Shown here one piece after another: positions 17,326 to 25,824 of a stretch of DNA of 64,000 nt. Position 1 is the first letter of the stretch. The number at the start of each line of letters is the position of its first letter. A program made the position numbers and the translations under genes. The stretch is from Afifellaceae bacterium (lineage in GTDB: Bacteria; Pseudomonadota; Alphaproteobacteria; Rhizobiales; Afifellaceae). The notes under the pieces were generated by a model that was not told the origin of the DNA, did not search any database, and was given only the letters and a program-made list of their open reading frames with translations. Location: the NCBI GenBank assembly GCA_028284625.1, contig JANQRH010000029.1, positions 1 to 64,000 of the forward strand, in the 5' to 3' direction.

Positions 17326-18127
17326 CTCGATCGGCATCACACCTGCGGTGACACGAGAGATGCGATCGCCCTGCCGGATACGATTACGGTTTCGCCCCTG
17401 CATGTCGGCCTGTGCTCGGCCTCAACCACGTTGACCGGGCGTCCGGTCGTGCTGGGTGCGCCGACGATAGCGCCGAGCTACAGCTTGATGTCCAGGTGTT
17501 CTGACGGTCCGAAATACGGGGCGGACTGATGAAGCATCCGGTTTTCACCGAATTACCGGCTGAGATGGCGCACGACTTTGCGCCCAGAGGACTCGTTCAT
17601 CTCTGAGGACCGGAACTTCCGAAGGACTTCGTTCACAATTTTGAAGTGGGTCTCCAGAACTAGGCGTCACCGTGGCGGATTGAGCTAAGCCCAAGGCTTC
17701 AGAAATCCCCCCTGCATCAGATGCATGGGCGGTTCGCTGTGAGTGGACGCATTTGTCGGGATCTTGACGGCGCCATTCTGTACCCATCGCCAAGGCCTTG
17801 CCCGATGTGCGAAGCGGTAGCTTACCGGGCCGGTATAAAGCATGGTCTTCGGACGAGAGGTCACTCTGGCCGGTGCACCGATACTCTACCGATGATCTGC
17901 GGGATTGAGTGACGGGCAGGTAGCAATGGTCGCTCGTGGCACTCAGCGGTTGTTGCAGCCTTCCACCGATGTTCACCTTGTGTCCTGGGATGACTCCCAC
18001 GCCCCTAGTTGGAACAATGACAGCCGCTCTCGGAGGATGATCTCGACTCCGTCCGCATCGACGACGTCCACTCGCTCGTCAAGGCTGATGCGCTGTAGGG
18101 GAATCCGCGGGAGATGATTGGCGCTGC
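17326..18127. other. Decayed region without intact genes
   Basis: About 800 bases hold no convincing intact gene. One recognisable fragment is the deaminase zinc-site motif near 17750-17860. On the minus strand around 18010-18110 a stretch reads PLQRISLDERVDVVDADG, which looks protein-like but is too short to assign. The rest appears to be decayed sequence. Confidence 0.5.
17721..17912 (+). pseudogene. Remnant of a cytidine/guanine deaminase-family gene
   Basis: A 63-residue open frame contains ILYPSPRPCPMCEAVAYRAG. This closely resembles the second zinc-binding motif (PCxxC followed by AxYxAxI) of guanine, cytosine or tRNA adenosine deaminases. The upstream HAE zinc motif is not present in frame, so the protein could not be functional. 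The fragment is among several gene relics close to the right end of the island. Confidence 0.5.
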
Positions 18128-18500
18128 TCAGATCGCGATACGATGAACTTTGACACCCTGATCGAGCAGTTTGTCTTTATCCTCATCGGAGAGCCCCTCA
18201 TCGGTGATAATCACGTCGATCTGTTCGAGCGGCGCGATGCGGTAGAGCGCGCGGGCGCTGAAACGGCTGCTCTCGGCGAGAAGGATCGTTTCCTGGGCAG
18301 CCTCGATCATGGCGCGCTTCAGTTCCACGAGCTGCAGCACTGTGTCGGACGCGCCCTCGCCGTCGATCACTTGTGCGGACATGAAGTACAGGTCGCAGCG
18401 AGTGGCCTGCAGGAAGGCCGTGCCCAGTTCGCCCAGCAGGCTAAATGCGCCGGGGCGGTTCGTGCCGCCGGGCACAACCAGTTTGAGCTCAGGCTTATGT
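18128..18500 (-). pseudogene. DeoR-family regulator, C-terminal fragment
   Basis: The last 125 residues match the DeoR-type sensor domain. ELKLVVPGGTNRPGAFSLLG, TVLQLVELKRAMIEAAQETI, LLAESSRFSARALYRIAPLE and IDVIITDEGLSDEDKDKLLD follow the family order and end at the natural C-terminus. Upstream of about 18500 the reading becomes non-homologous, probably through frameshift, and the DeoR helix-turn-helix is absent. A family protein has about 255 residues, so half is missing. Confidence 0.7.
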
Positions 18501-18688
18501 TCGCAGGCGCGGTGTGCTCGATTCGGGGTTCGGGCTGCCCGGCCGGGTGATTGGCGTGCTCCCGGCAACTCTCTCCATATTGAAAACGTCACGACGCGCG
18601 GCGAGATCGATGATGGAGACGATGATGACAAGTGGATCGGAACGGCGGAGCCTTCGGGCTGCGCGCCAGGCAGAGGACCGAGAGGCAC

Positions 18689-19009
18689 GGCAGTGTAATA
18701 GAGTCCCGCTAAGTTACGGTGCGCTTCCCCTACTCACGCCAATCCGCATCTGCCCAATCATTGGAGACAGAGTTCGTCTTAGCGCGTCCACCGGTCGTCC
18801 TCGCGCATGGCACCTTCGACAAACCCACTGTTTGGCAAAGCGAGCGGGGCGGGCGCAGCTTTGAGGAATCTTTCCGGGTCGCCGGCTTCAAAGCGCTTGC
18901 AGTGGACCACTCAGGCAACTTCCTGGATTCTGACACGAACAACGCCATGAACGGCAGCTTCGAGCCCATTTTGGACCCCCAGAAGCTGATCAGGTTGCCG
19001 GGTGCAAAT
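18689..19009. other. Spacer without recognisable genes
   Basis: About 320 bases between the DeoR remnant and the TetR stop hold only a plus-strand open frame (18719-19042). A stretch PPVVLAHGTFDKPTVW is reminiscent of an alpha/beta-hydrolase oxyanion region, but no nucleophile motif follows. I do not call a gene here. Confidence 0.4.
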
Positions 19010-19627
19010 TCAACTGGGAAACCCAGATGCGAGCGAGTCTGAAAACGCTCGGAAGAGAGCATCGATCTCGTCACGAGGCCGATCCGCGATTATCGATCCG
19101 AAGAAGTTGACCGAGAAAGAGAAGTGCAGGACGGTGGCGAAGAGCAGATCAATGTCGATCGCCTTTGAAACAGTGCCCTTCTCCTGCAGGGCTTCGATAC
19201 GTGCCCGAAAATTCGCGTCCGCCTTACCGTCCATGTTGTGCATGGATTGACCACGGTACGCATCATCGATTGCAGCTCGGCTGATGAGCAAGCGGATCAT
19301 GCCTTCGTGTTTCAGATCATCCTGCAGCTTGTCGTGAAGATAGTGGTAGATTTCGTCGGCCAGTGTGGTTTGCGGAGGATAAGACAGATCACCTTCACGG
19401 CGCGCGGCCACAAACCGATCTGTCAGCGCGACCAGTAGCCCTTCCTTGCCGCTAAAGTACCGGCTGATTAGCGACAGGTTGGCCTGCGCAATGTCAGCGA
19501 TCTCACGCAAACCAGCAGCATCATACCCGCGCTCGGCAAAGACCGTTCGAGCCGCGTTGAGAATACGTCTCTCCGTGGCCGCCCGATCGCGGCCTATGCC
19601 ATCTGTCTGAGGCAAAGTATCCTGCAT
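19010..19627 (-). CDS. TetR/AcrR-family transcriptional regulator
   Basis: This 205-residue protein has a typical TetR helix-turn-helix at residues about 18-65 (RRILNAARTVFAERGYDAAG, then LSLISRYFSGKEGLLVAL). Its C-terminal ligand domain has no further recognisable motif. It is transcribed away from a DUF3817/CopD-like membrane gene pair. Repeated TGTAAA/TTTACA half-sites lie just upstream of its start and may be its operator. The inducing ligand is unknown. Confidence 0.87.
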   Translation of the reverse strand: MQDTLPQTDGIGRDRAATERRILNAARTVFAERGYDAAGLREIADIAQANLSLISRYFSGKEGLLVALTDRFVAARREGDLSYPPQTTLADEIYHYLHDKLQDDLKHEGMIRLLISRAAIDDAYRGQSMHNMDGKADANFRARIEALQEKGTVSKAIDIDLLFATVLHFSFSVNFFGSIIADRPRDEIDALFRAFSDSLASGFPS

Positions 19628-19637
19628 GTATACAGTC

Positions 19638-19682
19638 GTTTACATGGTGAGGTTGGCGGTGTAAAGAAAACGAGTGTTTACA
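19638..19682. promoter_or_regulatory. Candidate TetR operator cluster
   Basis: Upstream of the TetR start, TTTACA occurs at about 19639-19644 and 19677-19682, and its complement TGTAAA lies at 19660-19665. The last two form an inverted repeat with an 11-base spacer. The clustering fits an autoregulated TetR promoter. Function is inferred from position. Confidence 0.4.
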
Positions 19683-19811
19683 TCGCAACGAGTTCGGACA
19701 TGACCGCCATGCCGCTGTTCAAGCGCGTCACCGGATCAGTTCGTTCGATGAGAGGTCCAGCAATCTGGAGAAGCGCGTCACACACATTGAAGCTTTGCTG
19801 AAAGAAATCGA

Positions 19812-20115
19812 GTGACAAGCGAGCAGGAACTTCGATACGCGGCCTTCGCTGAAGCGGTCACGCTGGTTGCTCTGGTGTGCATCGCTATGCCGCTTAAGCG
19901 CATTGGTCGACATCCCTGCAGCAACATCCATTCTCGGGCCGATCCACGGCGGCATGTTCCTGTTGTTCGTCTGGATTGTGATCCGCTCATGGGCTGAGGG
20001 ACTGATCAACGGCCATGGTGCTGGTCGTTTGCTGGTCGGTTCGTTCATCCCGTTCGGCGGGTTCATCAACGAGCGGTGGCTGAGCACGCAGTTTGCTGAG
20101 GGGACGGACAGATGA
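19812..20115 (+). pseudogene. DUF3817-family membrane protein, frameshifted
   Basis: Two adjacent frames together make a DUF3817 protein. The first, from GTG at 19812, gives LRYAAFAEAVTLVALVCIAM and PLKRIG. The second continues with DIPAATSILGPIHGGMFLLF, then the conserved SFIPFGGFINERWL, to a stop at 20115. The frame changes between about 19888 and 19912. The final stop overlaps the start of the next gene (ATGA), showing an original two-gene unit. The family is a small inner-membrane protein of unknown role. A sequencing error could mimic the frameshift. Confidence 0.7.
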
Positions 20116-20519
20116 TCTACGAGCTGACCAAAGCGGCCCATATCGTCTCCGTGATCGTCTTCCTTTCAGGCATGGCGATCGTTGAGATGTTCTTGCGCTA
20201 CCCGAACGCGAACACGCTGCCTGCCATTCAGAACTTCGACCGCTATGTAACCACGCCGGCCATGCTGCTCACATGGGCACTGGGCATTCTGCTCGGTGTT
20301 TTGGGCGGTTGGTTTGAAGTTGGCGGAGGCTTCTGGTTTGGCCTCAAAATCCTGCTCGTCCTTATCCTGTCTGCCCTGCACGGCATGATCACAGGGCGGT
20401 TACGCCGCAAGGTGCGTGAAGGGAATTTCGATCCCGACAGTGCAACACGAACTGCTCTGCCTATTGGCTTCGGCTTGGTCGTGGTGATCGTGCTTCTGGT
20501 CACCACCAAAGCGATCTAA
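20112..20519 (+). CDS. CopD/HemJ-like small membrane protein
   Basis: This 135-residue protein has four predicted transmembrane helices. LTKAAHIVSVIVFLSGM near the N-terminus carries a conserved His, and FGLKILLVLILSALHGM gives the KxxLvxxLxxxH pattern found in HemJ (UPF0093) and CopD-like proteins. HemJ itself is about 140 residues and has an N-terminal LYxWIKAxH motif that is only partly matched here, so I leave the role open. It overlaps the DUF3817 pseudogene by four bases. Confidence 0.65.
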   Translation: MIYELTKAAHIVSVIVFLSGMAIVEMFLRYPNANTLPAIQNFDRYVTTPAMLLTWALGILLGVLGGWFEVGGGFWFGLKILLVLILSALHGMITGRLRRKVREGNFDPDSATRTALPIGFGLVVVIVLLVTTKAI

Positions 20520-20536
20520 GGTGTCACAACATCCGC

Positions 20537-20791
20537 CTAGAGAACTGCGCGAAGCCGCGTGCCCATGCCGAAGGGTCCAGAAGCGTCGGGCGGTGCTATC
20601 CCACGCGCCGCTCCTTTGCCATACGCTCGGTAAACAAAACGGCACTGACGAGGATCATCGCCGCGATATGCAGAAGCGGGGATGCGCGATGGCTTTGCCG
20701 ATGCCGGGGGCTCTCCGTCGAAGACGAAGTAATCCTTGTCCCTGACCGCGAAGCTCCCGACCGAGCGCTTTGTAAGCTTCGCCTTGGCCAT
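20537..20791 (-). pseudogene. Phage-type integrase, N-terminal remnant (DUF4102)
   Basis: From the ATG at 20791 the frame reads MAKAKLTKRSVGSFAVRDKD followed by YFVFDGE. This is the characteristic start of P4-like tyrosine recombinases (DUF4102 arm-binding domain). About 85 residues remain in frame, with a further match-like stretch CRFVYRAYGKGA. The core-binding and catalytic domains (R...HxxR...Y) are absent. It lies 214 bases inside the right att copy and points inward, as expected for the integrase that inserted the island. Mobility by its own enzyme has been lost. Confidence 0.72.
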
Positions 20792-21005
20792 GCCGTGACT
20801 GGTGTCGATCCGTCTCGCGCGGGCGCACTCGGCGGCCCATCTGGTGGAAGCGTCGTGTAAGCAACGGGACGAAAATCGTAGCGCACGACGTCGTACGAAA
20901 AGAGAGTCCGAGGCCGTTCGAAAATTAAGGGGACTCCTTGGATTGTCATGGAAAAAGAAACCCTTAGCGGCACGATCGCAGAGTGGCGAAAATCGCCGGA
21001 ATGCC

Positions 21006-21052
<47 letters not shown>

Positions 21053-21188
21053 ATTTCCTATCAAAAGCAATAAATCAAACAAGGCGCTGGTTCCGCTTTG
21101 ACTGTCAGGTGTTACTCCTGAAGGTCAGTCGGTCCGCCTTTCCGAGACTGCATACTTTCTGCGGCTTCTCGTCCTGGATATCGACCAA

Positions 21189-21238
21189 ATCCGACAGTCC
21201 AGAAGAACGGATCATCCGACAGTCCGGAAGAACGGATC
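21189..21238 (+). repeat. Two tandem 25-base repeats
   Basis: Units 21189-21213 and 21214-21238 share 24 of 25 bases (pattern ATCCGACAGTCC, then A or G, then GAAGAACGGATC). They lie between the island junction and the truncated cytochrome b gene. No function is evident. Confidence 0.7.
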
Positions 21239-21294
21239 GCACAAAAATTGACACAAACGAACGTCGGCTTATCGGCTGACATCGGACGTCAAAC

Positions 21295-21831
21295 TTGCTG
21301 TTGTCGGGTTTCGAAATTCACGGATACTACGATCTACTCGGCTTCGAGCAGGCACTGGATCTCCATATTTTGGCGGCCTTGGCCCTCGTCATTCTTTGGG
21401 TGTTCGCCATCTTCTGGCACCTCGTGACCGGGCAGTGGCGCCACTACGTGCCGACCGCAGACCGATTGTGGGCTACGATCTCTTTCTATGCCATCGGCAT
21501 CTTCATCGGCTCGCCCCGCCCGTTCCGGCCGAGTGCAAAGCGTAAGCACAATCCGCTGCAAGCCATGGCTTATTTGGGCTTCCAAGTGGTGATGGCACCC
21601 GCGATCTGGATTTCGGGCATCATCTTGTGGGTCTACGGTCGATTCCCGGACCTCTATCCGAGTGATTTGCCCATTCTGTGGATCAACGCAATCCATGTGG
21701 CTGCGGCCTTTTTGATCGCAGCGTTTCTGATTGCCCACCTTTATCTTATCACGACAGGCGAAACAGTGACCGCACAGCTCAGGGCAATGATTACGGGCTG
21801 GGACCGCAACGGCGAGGCGGGCGAAGACTGA
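21295..21831 (+). pseudogene. Cytochrome b (b561/FdhG-type) subunit, 5'-truncated
   Basis: The 178-residue frame begins inside what should be the first transmembrane helix (LLSGFEIHGYY). It continues with helices around DLHILAALALVILWVFAIFW, FQVVMAPAIWISGIILWVYG and INAIHVAAAFLIAAFLIAHL. The later heme-type histidines are visible. The usual start, an arginine-rich segment and the first heme-ligand His in RxxHW, is missing. An in-frame stop (TGA, 21277-21279) lies 15 bases before the TTG at 21295. It resembles thiosulfate reductase or formate dehydrogenase cytochrome b subunits. Confidence 0.7.
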
Positions 21832-21975
21832 GTTCGTCGACAAGTGCTGGCTCGCCGATATGGCCGCCGTCGGAATGACGGACCTTCCTTCCGATCACGC
21901 TGAGACGGTGGCGGATCTTGTGCTGGGGGATTGTTGAGTTCCTGAGTGGTACGGGCCCACTGCTCCACGAAACCC

Positions 21976-22731
21976 TCAATGCTCCAGCATGCCCCAGAGC
22001 TTGCGCTTAATCTGGATGAACTCGTCGGTTAGCCGCATCTCATCGGTTCTTGGCCGCGGTAGAGAGACCTCTTCGATGTGGCGTATGCGGCCGGGGCGGG
22101 CCGACATCACGATGACCTTGTCGGAAAGGAAGATCGCCTCTTCCAGGTCGTGGGTGACGAACACCACCGTCTTCTGTGTCTGTCGCCACGTCTGGAGGAG
22201 ATCGGCCTGCATGCGCTCCTTAGTTTGCGCATCCAGCGCGCCAAAGGGCTCATCCATAAGCAGTACGTCCGGGTCATTCGCGTAGACTCGGCCGATATCG
22301 ACGCGCTTTCGCATCCCGCCGGACAGCTCCCTCGGCCAGCGGTCCTCAAAGCCCTTCAGGCCGACCATCTCGACCCATTTCTTCTCAATCGCCGTTCGTT
22401 CCTCTCGGCTTACGCCTCTGAGGCGGGGGCCATAGGAAATGTTTTTCGCCACCGTCATCCAGGGAAAGACTGCGTCCTGCTGGAAGACCATACCCCGCCG
22501 CTGGCTGGTTCCCTTGATGACGTCACCATCAAGGGTCATCTGCCCGTCCGAAGGCTCAAACAGGCCGGCCATCATCTTCAGAAGTGTGGATTTTCCACAG
22601 CCGGACGTTCCAACTATCGAGCTGAAACTGCCCGATTCGAACGTCAGATCGATGTCTTCCAGGACGGTCAACGCGCCCGGGCTGCCCTTGCCAAATGTGT
22701 GGGTAAGTTTGTCGACGACGATCTCTGACAT
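21976..22731 (-). CDS. NitT/TauT-type ABC transporter ATP-binding protein
   Basis: This 251-residue ATPase has Walker A GTSGCGKST near residues 41-49, the signature LSGGMRKRVDIGR and Walker B VLLMDEPFGALD, with H in VTHDLEEA. The signature variant GGMRKR and FGALDAQT are typical of nitrate/sulfonate/taurine importers. It starts at 22731, overlapping the permease stop (TAATG), and is the last gene of the operon. Confidence 0.92.
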   Translation of the reverse strand: MSEIVVDKLTHTFGKGSPGALTVLEDIDLTFESGSFSSIVGTSGCGKSTLLKMMAGLFEPSDGQMTLDGDVIKGTSQRRGMVFQQDAVFPWMTVAKNISYGPRLRGVSREERTAIEKKWVEMVGLKGFEDRWPRELSGGMRKRVDIGRVYANDPDVLLMDEPFGALDAQTKERMQADLLQTWRQTQKTVVFVTHDLEEAIFLSDKVIVMSARPGRIRHIEEVSLPRPRTDEMRLTDEFIQIKRKLWGMLEH

Positions 22732-23507
22732 TATTCGCGAGCCTCCGACCAGCGCATCAGACGGGCTTGGATCATTCTGAAGATGCGATCCATAATGAAC
22801 GCGCACGTGCCGATGATGACGATGATCATCATGACCTGATCGGTCAGGAAGTAGCGCCGACCTTCCTGCAGCAGGAAACCAAGACCGTTCTGGGCAGCCA
22901 GCAGCTCCGATGCGACGAGCGTGGTCCAGGCCGCGGCAAGCGCTATTCGGTACCCGGTGATGATGAAGGGCGTTGCTGCGGGAATGGCGACGGTTCGAAA
23001 GATCTGGAACCGTTTCGCACCCATCGTGGAAGCGGCATCCACGTAGACCTGGGGCACGTTCTTCATCCCGGCGACCACGTTGACCACGCAGACCATGAAG
23101 CAGGCAATGGTGATGATGAGGACCCGGCTGAACTCCTCAATTCCGAACCAGATGATGATGATCGGAATGTAGGCCAGCGGAGGGATTGGGCGCAGGGCTT
23201 CAATCAGCGGATCAAAGATATACTCGATCGGCTTGTACCAGCCGATCAGGCAGCCGAGGGCAAGAGCGAGTGTCGTTCCGATGAAGAAGCCCATGAAGAT
23301 GCGGAAAAGACTGGCACCCAGCGCTGTGAACAAGCTGCCCGACGTCACGTTCGTGATGAACGACTTGAAGATATCGGTGAGCGGCGGCAACAGCGCCGGA
23401 TTGTTGTCCGGTTGGTTCGTCACGATGATGTAGAACAAAAACACCGTCGCGACCGAGAGAACGCCTAAAACAAGGCGTCCTTTGAGCATTTCCCTAAAGC
23501 CCGTCAT
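22731..23507 (-). CDS. NitT/TauT-type ABC transporter permease
   Basis: The 258-residue membrane protein has six predicted helices and a BPD_transp_1 domain. The EAA-like loop YVDAASTMGAKRFQIFRTVA is conserved, followed by IPAATPFIITGYRIALAAAW, as in SsuC and TauC. Its start is three bases from the stop of the adjacent binding-protein gene. The pattern indicates import of a sulfonate, sulfate ester or related anion. Confidence 0.92.
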   Translation of the reverse strand: MTGFREMLKGRLVLGVLSVATVFLFYIIVTNQPDNNPALLPPLTDIFKSFITNVTSGSLFTALGASLFRIFMGFFIGTTLALALGCLIGWYKPIEYIFDPLIEALRPIPPLAYIPIIIIWFGIEEFSRVLIITIACFMVCVVNVVAGMKNVPQVYVDAASTMGAKRFQIFRTVAIPAATPFIITGYRIALAAAWTTLVASELLAAQNGLGFLLQEGRRYFLTDQVMMIIVIIGTCAFIMDRIFRMIQARLMRWSEARE

Positions 23508-23510
23508 GGT

Positions 23511-24545
23511 TCAGATCCGCTTGATGATTTGATCGGACACCAGCGCGTCGATATCCGGCATCCCGCCGATCCGGCCCTTGGAAACGAGAAACTCAGACTG
23601 GCGCCGCAGCGACTCCGCCAGGATACCTTGGTTGAAAGCATCCTTCACTTCCGCAGTGTCGAAATAGAAATACCCATTGAGGATCGGTTCAACCTGTTGC
23701 GCCGTCACGCCGGCGCGCCCGATTTCGGTCTGCCACGCGACCATGCGCTCGACGGCTTTGTCGTTGTCTTCCCGCACCATCGAAATCGCCGGCCCGTGGA
23801 ACGCGGCGACGATTTCGGTGAGCGCATCCTCGTTGGCGTCCATGAATTCCTGTGTGGTCATCAAGACGTCCATGATATTTGGCCGCGCATCCATCGGCAG
23901 CTTTGAGCCGTCAACCAACAGATTGGCGTCCGGCATCGCTTCGAAAATGAGGTTGCGCGACGTCGCGAGCGGGACGGTTGCGTCCACACTTCCGGCCACG
24001 AGGGAGTTTTGCCCATCGACCGGCTGCATATCGATACGGGTGAACGGCATGTCTTCCAGCCCGTTCAGCCTCAAGACCGTGTCGAGAAAGTAGTCGAAAT
24101 TCGTTTCAGCGGTTACGGCGACCCGACGGCCTTCAAGGTCGGCAAGCGTCTTGACGTCCGGCGCGCCGACAATCGTGAAGAGGCCGCTGGCATCGCCGCA
24201 GATCGATATTTCGCGGAAGTCGGCGATGCCTCGATACATCGCGGAAAGCGGCGGAACCGAGCCGACTGTGATGAGATCGACGGAGCCTCCGACCATGGCT
24301 TCGATCGCCGGCGGGCCTGATGGGAATACAGTGAACTGCATTTCCACGTTGGGGGCAAAGCCCTGATCCTGAACGAGCCAGTAGATGCCGAACGAGTAGG
24401 CCGGGATGATTCCGACGCGAAGCGTTGAGACTTCGGCCCGCCCTCTCGTCGACAAGGAGAAGGGCGCCGCTAGCAAAGCGGCCGCACCGGAACCTGCTTT
24501 GAGCACTGTGCGTCGACTGGGCGTGGACTTCGTCAAGATCGACAT
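23511..24545 (-). CDS. NitT/TauT-type binding protein, second of a tandem pair, Tat signal
   Basis: This 344-residue NMT1/SsuA-like periplasmic protein starts with a twin-arginine motif (SRRTVLKAG) and an alanine-rich hydrophobic stretch. The body contains GIIPAYSFGIYWLVQDQGFA, EAMVGGSVDLITVGSVPPLS and DVLMTTQEFMDANEDAL. It has the same length as the upstream paralogue and most positions are shared, so one arose by duplication. It is directly followed by the permease gene without a hairpin. The two proteins may bind different but related ligands. Confidence 0.88.
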   Translation of the reverse strand: MSILTKSTPSRRTVLKAGSGAAALLAAPFSLSTRGRAEVSTLRVGIIPAYSFGIYWLVQDQGFAPNVEMQFTVFPSGPPAIEAMVGGSVDLITVGSVPPLSAMYRGIADFREISICGDASGLFTIVGAPDVKTLADLEGRRVAVTAETNFDYFLDTVLRLNGLEDMPFTRIDMQPVDGQNSLVAGSVDATVPLATSRNLIFEAMPDANLLVDGSKLPMDARPNIMDVLMTTQEFMDANEDALTEIVAAFHGPAISMVREDNDKAVERMVAWQTEIGRAGVTAQQVEPILNGYFYFDTAEVKDAFNQGILAESLRRQSEFLVSKGRIGGMPDIDALVSDQIIKRI

Positions 24546-24603
24546 GACCGTCCTCCGTCACCGCGGCACGTAGACCAACGGTGAAAAGGTGGTGTCCCGG
24601 CTT

Positions 24604-24631
24604 GCGTTGAGCCTCGTTTGAGGCTCAACGC
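24604..24631 (-). promoter_or_regulatory. Intercistronic hairpin between the tandem binding-protein genes
   Basis: Perfect 12-base arms (GCGTTGAGCCTC and GAGGCTCAACGC) flank the loop GTTT. In the direction of transcription (minus) no U-run follows; the T-run at 24633-24637 lies on the wrong side for a minus-strand terminator. It more likely stabilises the mRNA of the first binding protein or attenuates downstream genes. Confidence 0.65.
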
Positions 24632-24670
24632 TGTTTTTGCGTCGCTAAGACAGCCCGCGTTTCGGCGTGA

Positions 24671-25705
24671 TCAGATCTGTTTGACGATCTGATCGGAGAT
24701 CAGGGCGTCAAGGTCCGGCATGGTCTCCAGCTTCCCGGCATTGACGAGGAACTCCGCCTGAACACGCTTGGAGTTCTTCAGGATATCCTGGGCGAACACG
24801 TCCTTGATCTCAGCGGTGTCGAAATAGAAGTAGCCGTTGAGCAGCGGCTCGACCTCCTCCGGCTGCACGCCGGCGCGACCGACGCTCTCCTGCCAAGCCA
24901 CCATGCGGCTGACGACTTCGTCGTTGTTCTCGCGCAACATGCCGACACCTTGGTCGTGGAAGGCAGCGACGACTTGCTTGAGAGCCTCTTCTTTTGCGTC
25001 GAGGGTCTGCTGGGTGGTCATGAAGACGTCCATGATGCTCGGCCGCTTGTCGATCGGCATCTGCGCACCCTCAGCCAGCATGCTCGCACCCGGAAGCTTG
25101 TCGAAAATCAGCTTGCGCGAGGTCGCGAGCGGTACGGTCGCATCGACGGCGCCGGCGATTAGTGCGGCCTGCGCGTCGATCGGTTCCATGTTGACGCGCG
25201 TGTGCTCCATGTCGCCAAGGCCTGCCTGTCTGAGAGCCACATCGAGGAAGAAGTCGAAGTTGGAGCCCGAAGTGACCGCAATCCGCTTGCCTTCCAGATC
25301 GCTGAGTGTCTCGAGTTCCGGCCTGCCAACGATTGTGAACAGCCCACTTGCGTCGCCGCAGACCGAAATTTCCCGGAAGTCTGCAACCTTGCGCGCCATT
25401 GCCGCGAGCGGCGGCACAGAGCCGACGGTGATTGCGTCAACCGACCCACCGACCATGGCTTCGATCGCCGGCGGACCGGACGGGAAGACGCTGAACTCCA
25501 TGTCGACGCCCGGGGCAAAACCCTGGTCCTGGACAAGCCAGTAGATGCCGAACGAATACGCCGGGATGATCCCGATCTTCAGCTTTTCGTTGGCGGCATG
25601 CGCTTTGCCAATGAAGAAACTCGGCGCGGCCGGTGCGAATGAGGCAGCGGCTGCGGCGCCCAGAAAGCTCCGGCGCGTGAGGTAGGTCTTTTTGGCGTCG
25701 GACAT
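24671..25705 (-). CDS. NitT/TauT-type binding protein, first of a tandem pair, Tat signal
   Basis: This 344-residue NMT1/SsuA-like protein begins with LTRRSFLGAAAAASFAPAAP, a good twin-arginine signal (TRRSFLG) ending near KAHA. Shared blocks with the paralogue include AYSFGIYWLVQDQGFAPGV, DASGLFTIVGRP and LNGYFYFDTAEIKDVF. Tat export suggests a protein folded, or cofactor-loaded, in the cytoplasm, which is unusual for this family. It is the first gene of the operon, and candidate regulatory palindromes lie upstream. Confidence 0.88.
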   Translation of the reverse strand: MSDAKKTYLTRRSFLGAAAAASFAPAAPSFFIGKAHAANEKLKIGIIPAYSFGIYWLVQDQGFAPGVDMEFSVFPSGPPAIEAMVGGSVDAITVGSVPPLAAMARKVADFREISVCGDASGLFTIVGRPELETLSDLEGKRIAVTSGSNFDFFLDVALRQAGLGDMEHTRVNMEPIDAQAALIAGAVDATVPLATSRKLIFDKLPGASMLAEGAQMPIDKRPSIMDVFMTTQQTLDAKEEALKQVVAAFHDQGVGMLRENNDEVVSRMVAWQESVGRAGVQPEEVEPLLNGYFYFDTAEIKDVFAQDILKNSKRVQAEFLVNAGKLETMPDLDALISDQIVKQI

Positions 25706-25733
25706 GTCGGTTCCTCCCTTTCGTCCCTCTAGC

Positions 25734-25747
25734 GGTGACCGGTCACC
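25734..25747. promoter_or_regulatory. Candidate operator, perfect 14-base palindrome
   Basis: GGTGACCGGTCACC is a perfect palindrome 29-42 bases upstream of the first binding-protein start codon. It is placed where a repressor would overlap the transcription start or leader. The cognate regulator is not identified. Confidence 0.45.
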
Positions 25748-25810
25748 CTCGGCGCCGGCCCTTTTTGCGATACGCGATCTGTAGAACTCGATTTACATAA
25801 GTCATGTTAT

Positions 25811-25824
25811 TTGACAAATGTCAA
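25811..25824. promoter_or_regulatory. TTGAC-N4-GTCAA box, possible FNR/CRP-family site or -35 element
   Basis: TTGACAAATGTCAA has the TTGA-N6-TCAA form of FNR/DNR-type sites. On the minus strand, TTGACA at 25824-25819 could also be a -35 element, followed after 18 bases by the weak -10 TTATGT, about 90 bases upstream of the importer operon. Both roles are possible. Confidence 0.4.

Noticed and set aside
17990-18110. Minus-strand fragment DERVDVVDADGVEIILRERL as a CDGSH-type iron-sulfur protein remnant
   Set aside because: The reading resembles such proteins before the cysteine motif, but no CxC...CDGxH follows, so the assignment is not supported.
18719-19042. Plus-strand frame with VVLAHGTFDKP as an alpha/beta-hydrolase
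   Set aside because: No GxSxG nucleophile motif or later catalytic residues follow and the 3' part overlaps the TetR gene.
24604-24637. Intrinsic terminator on the plus strand (stem followed by T-run)
   Set aside because: All neighbouring genes are transcribed from the minus strand, where the T-run is on the wrong side; I treat it as an intercistronic hairpin.
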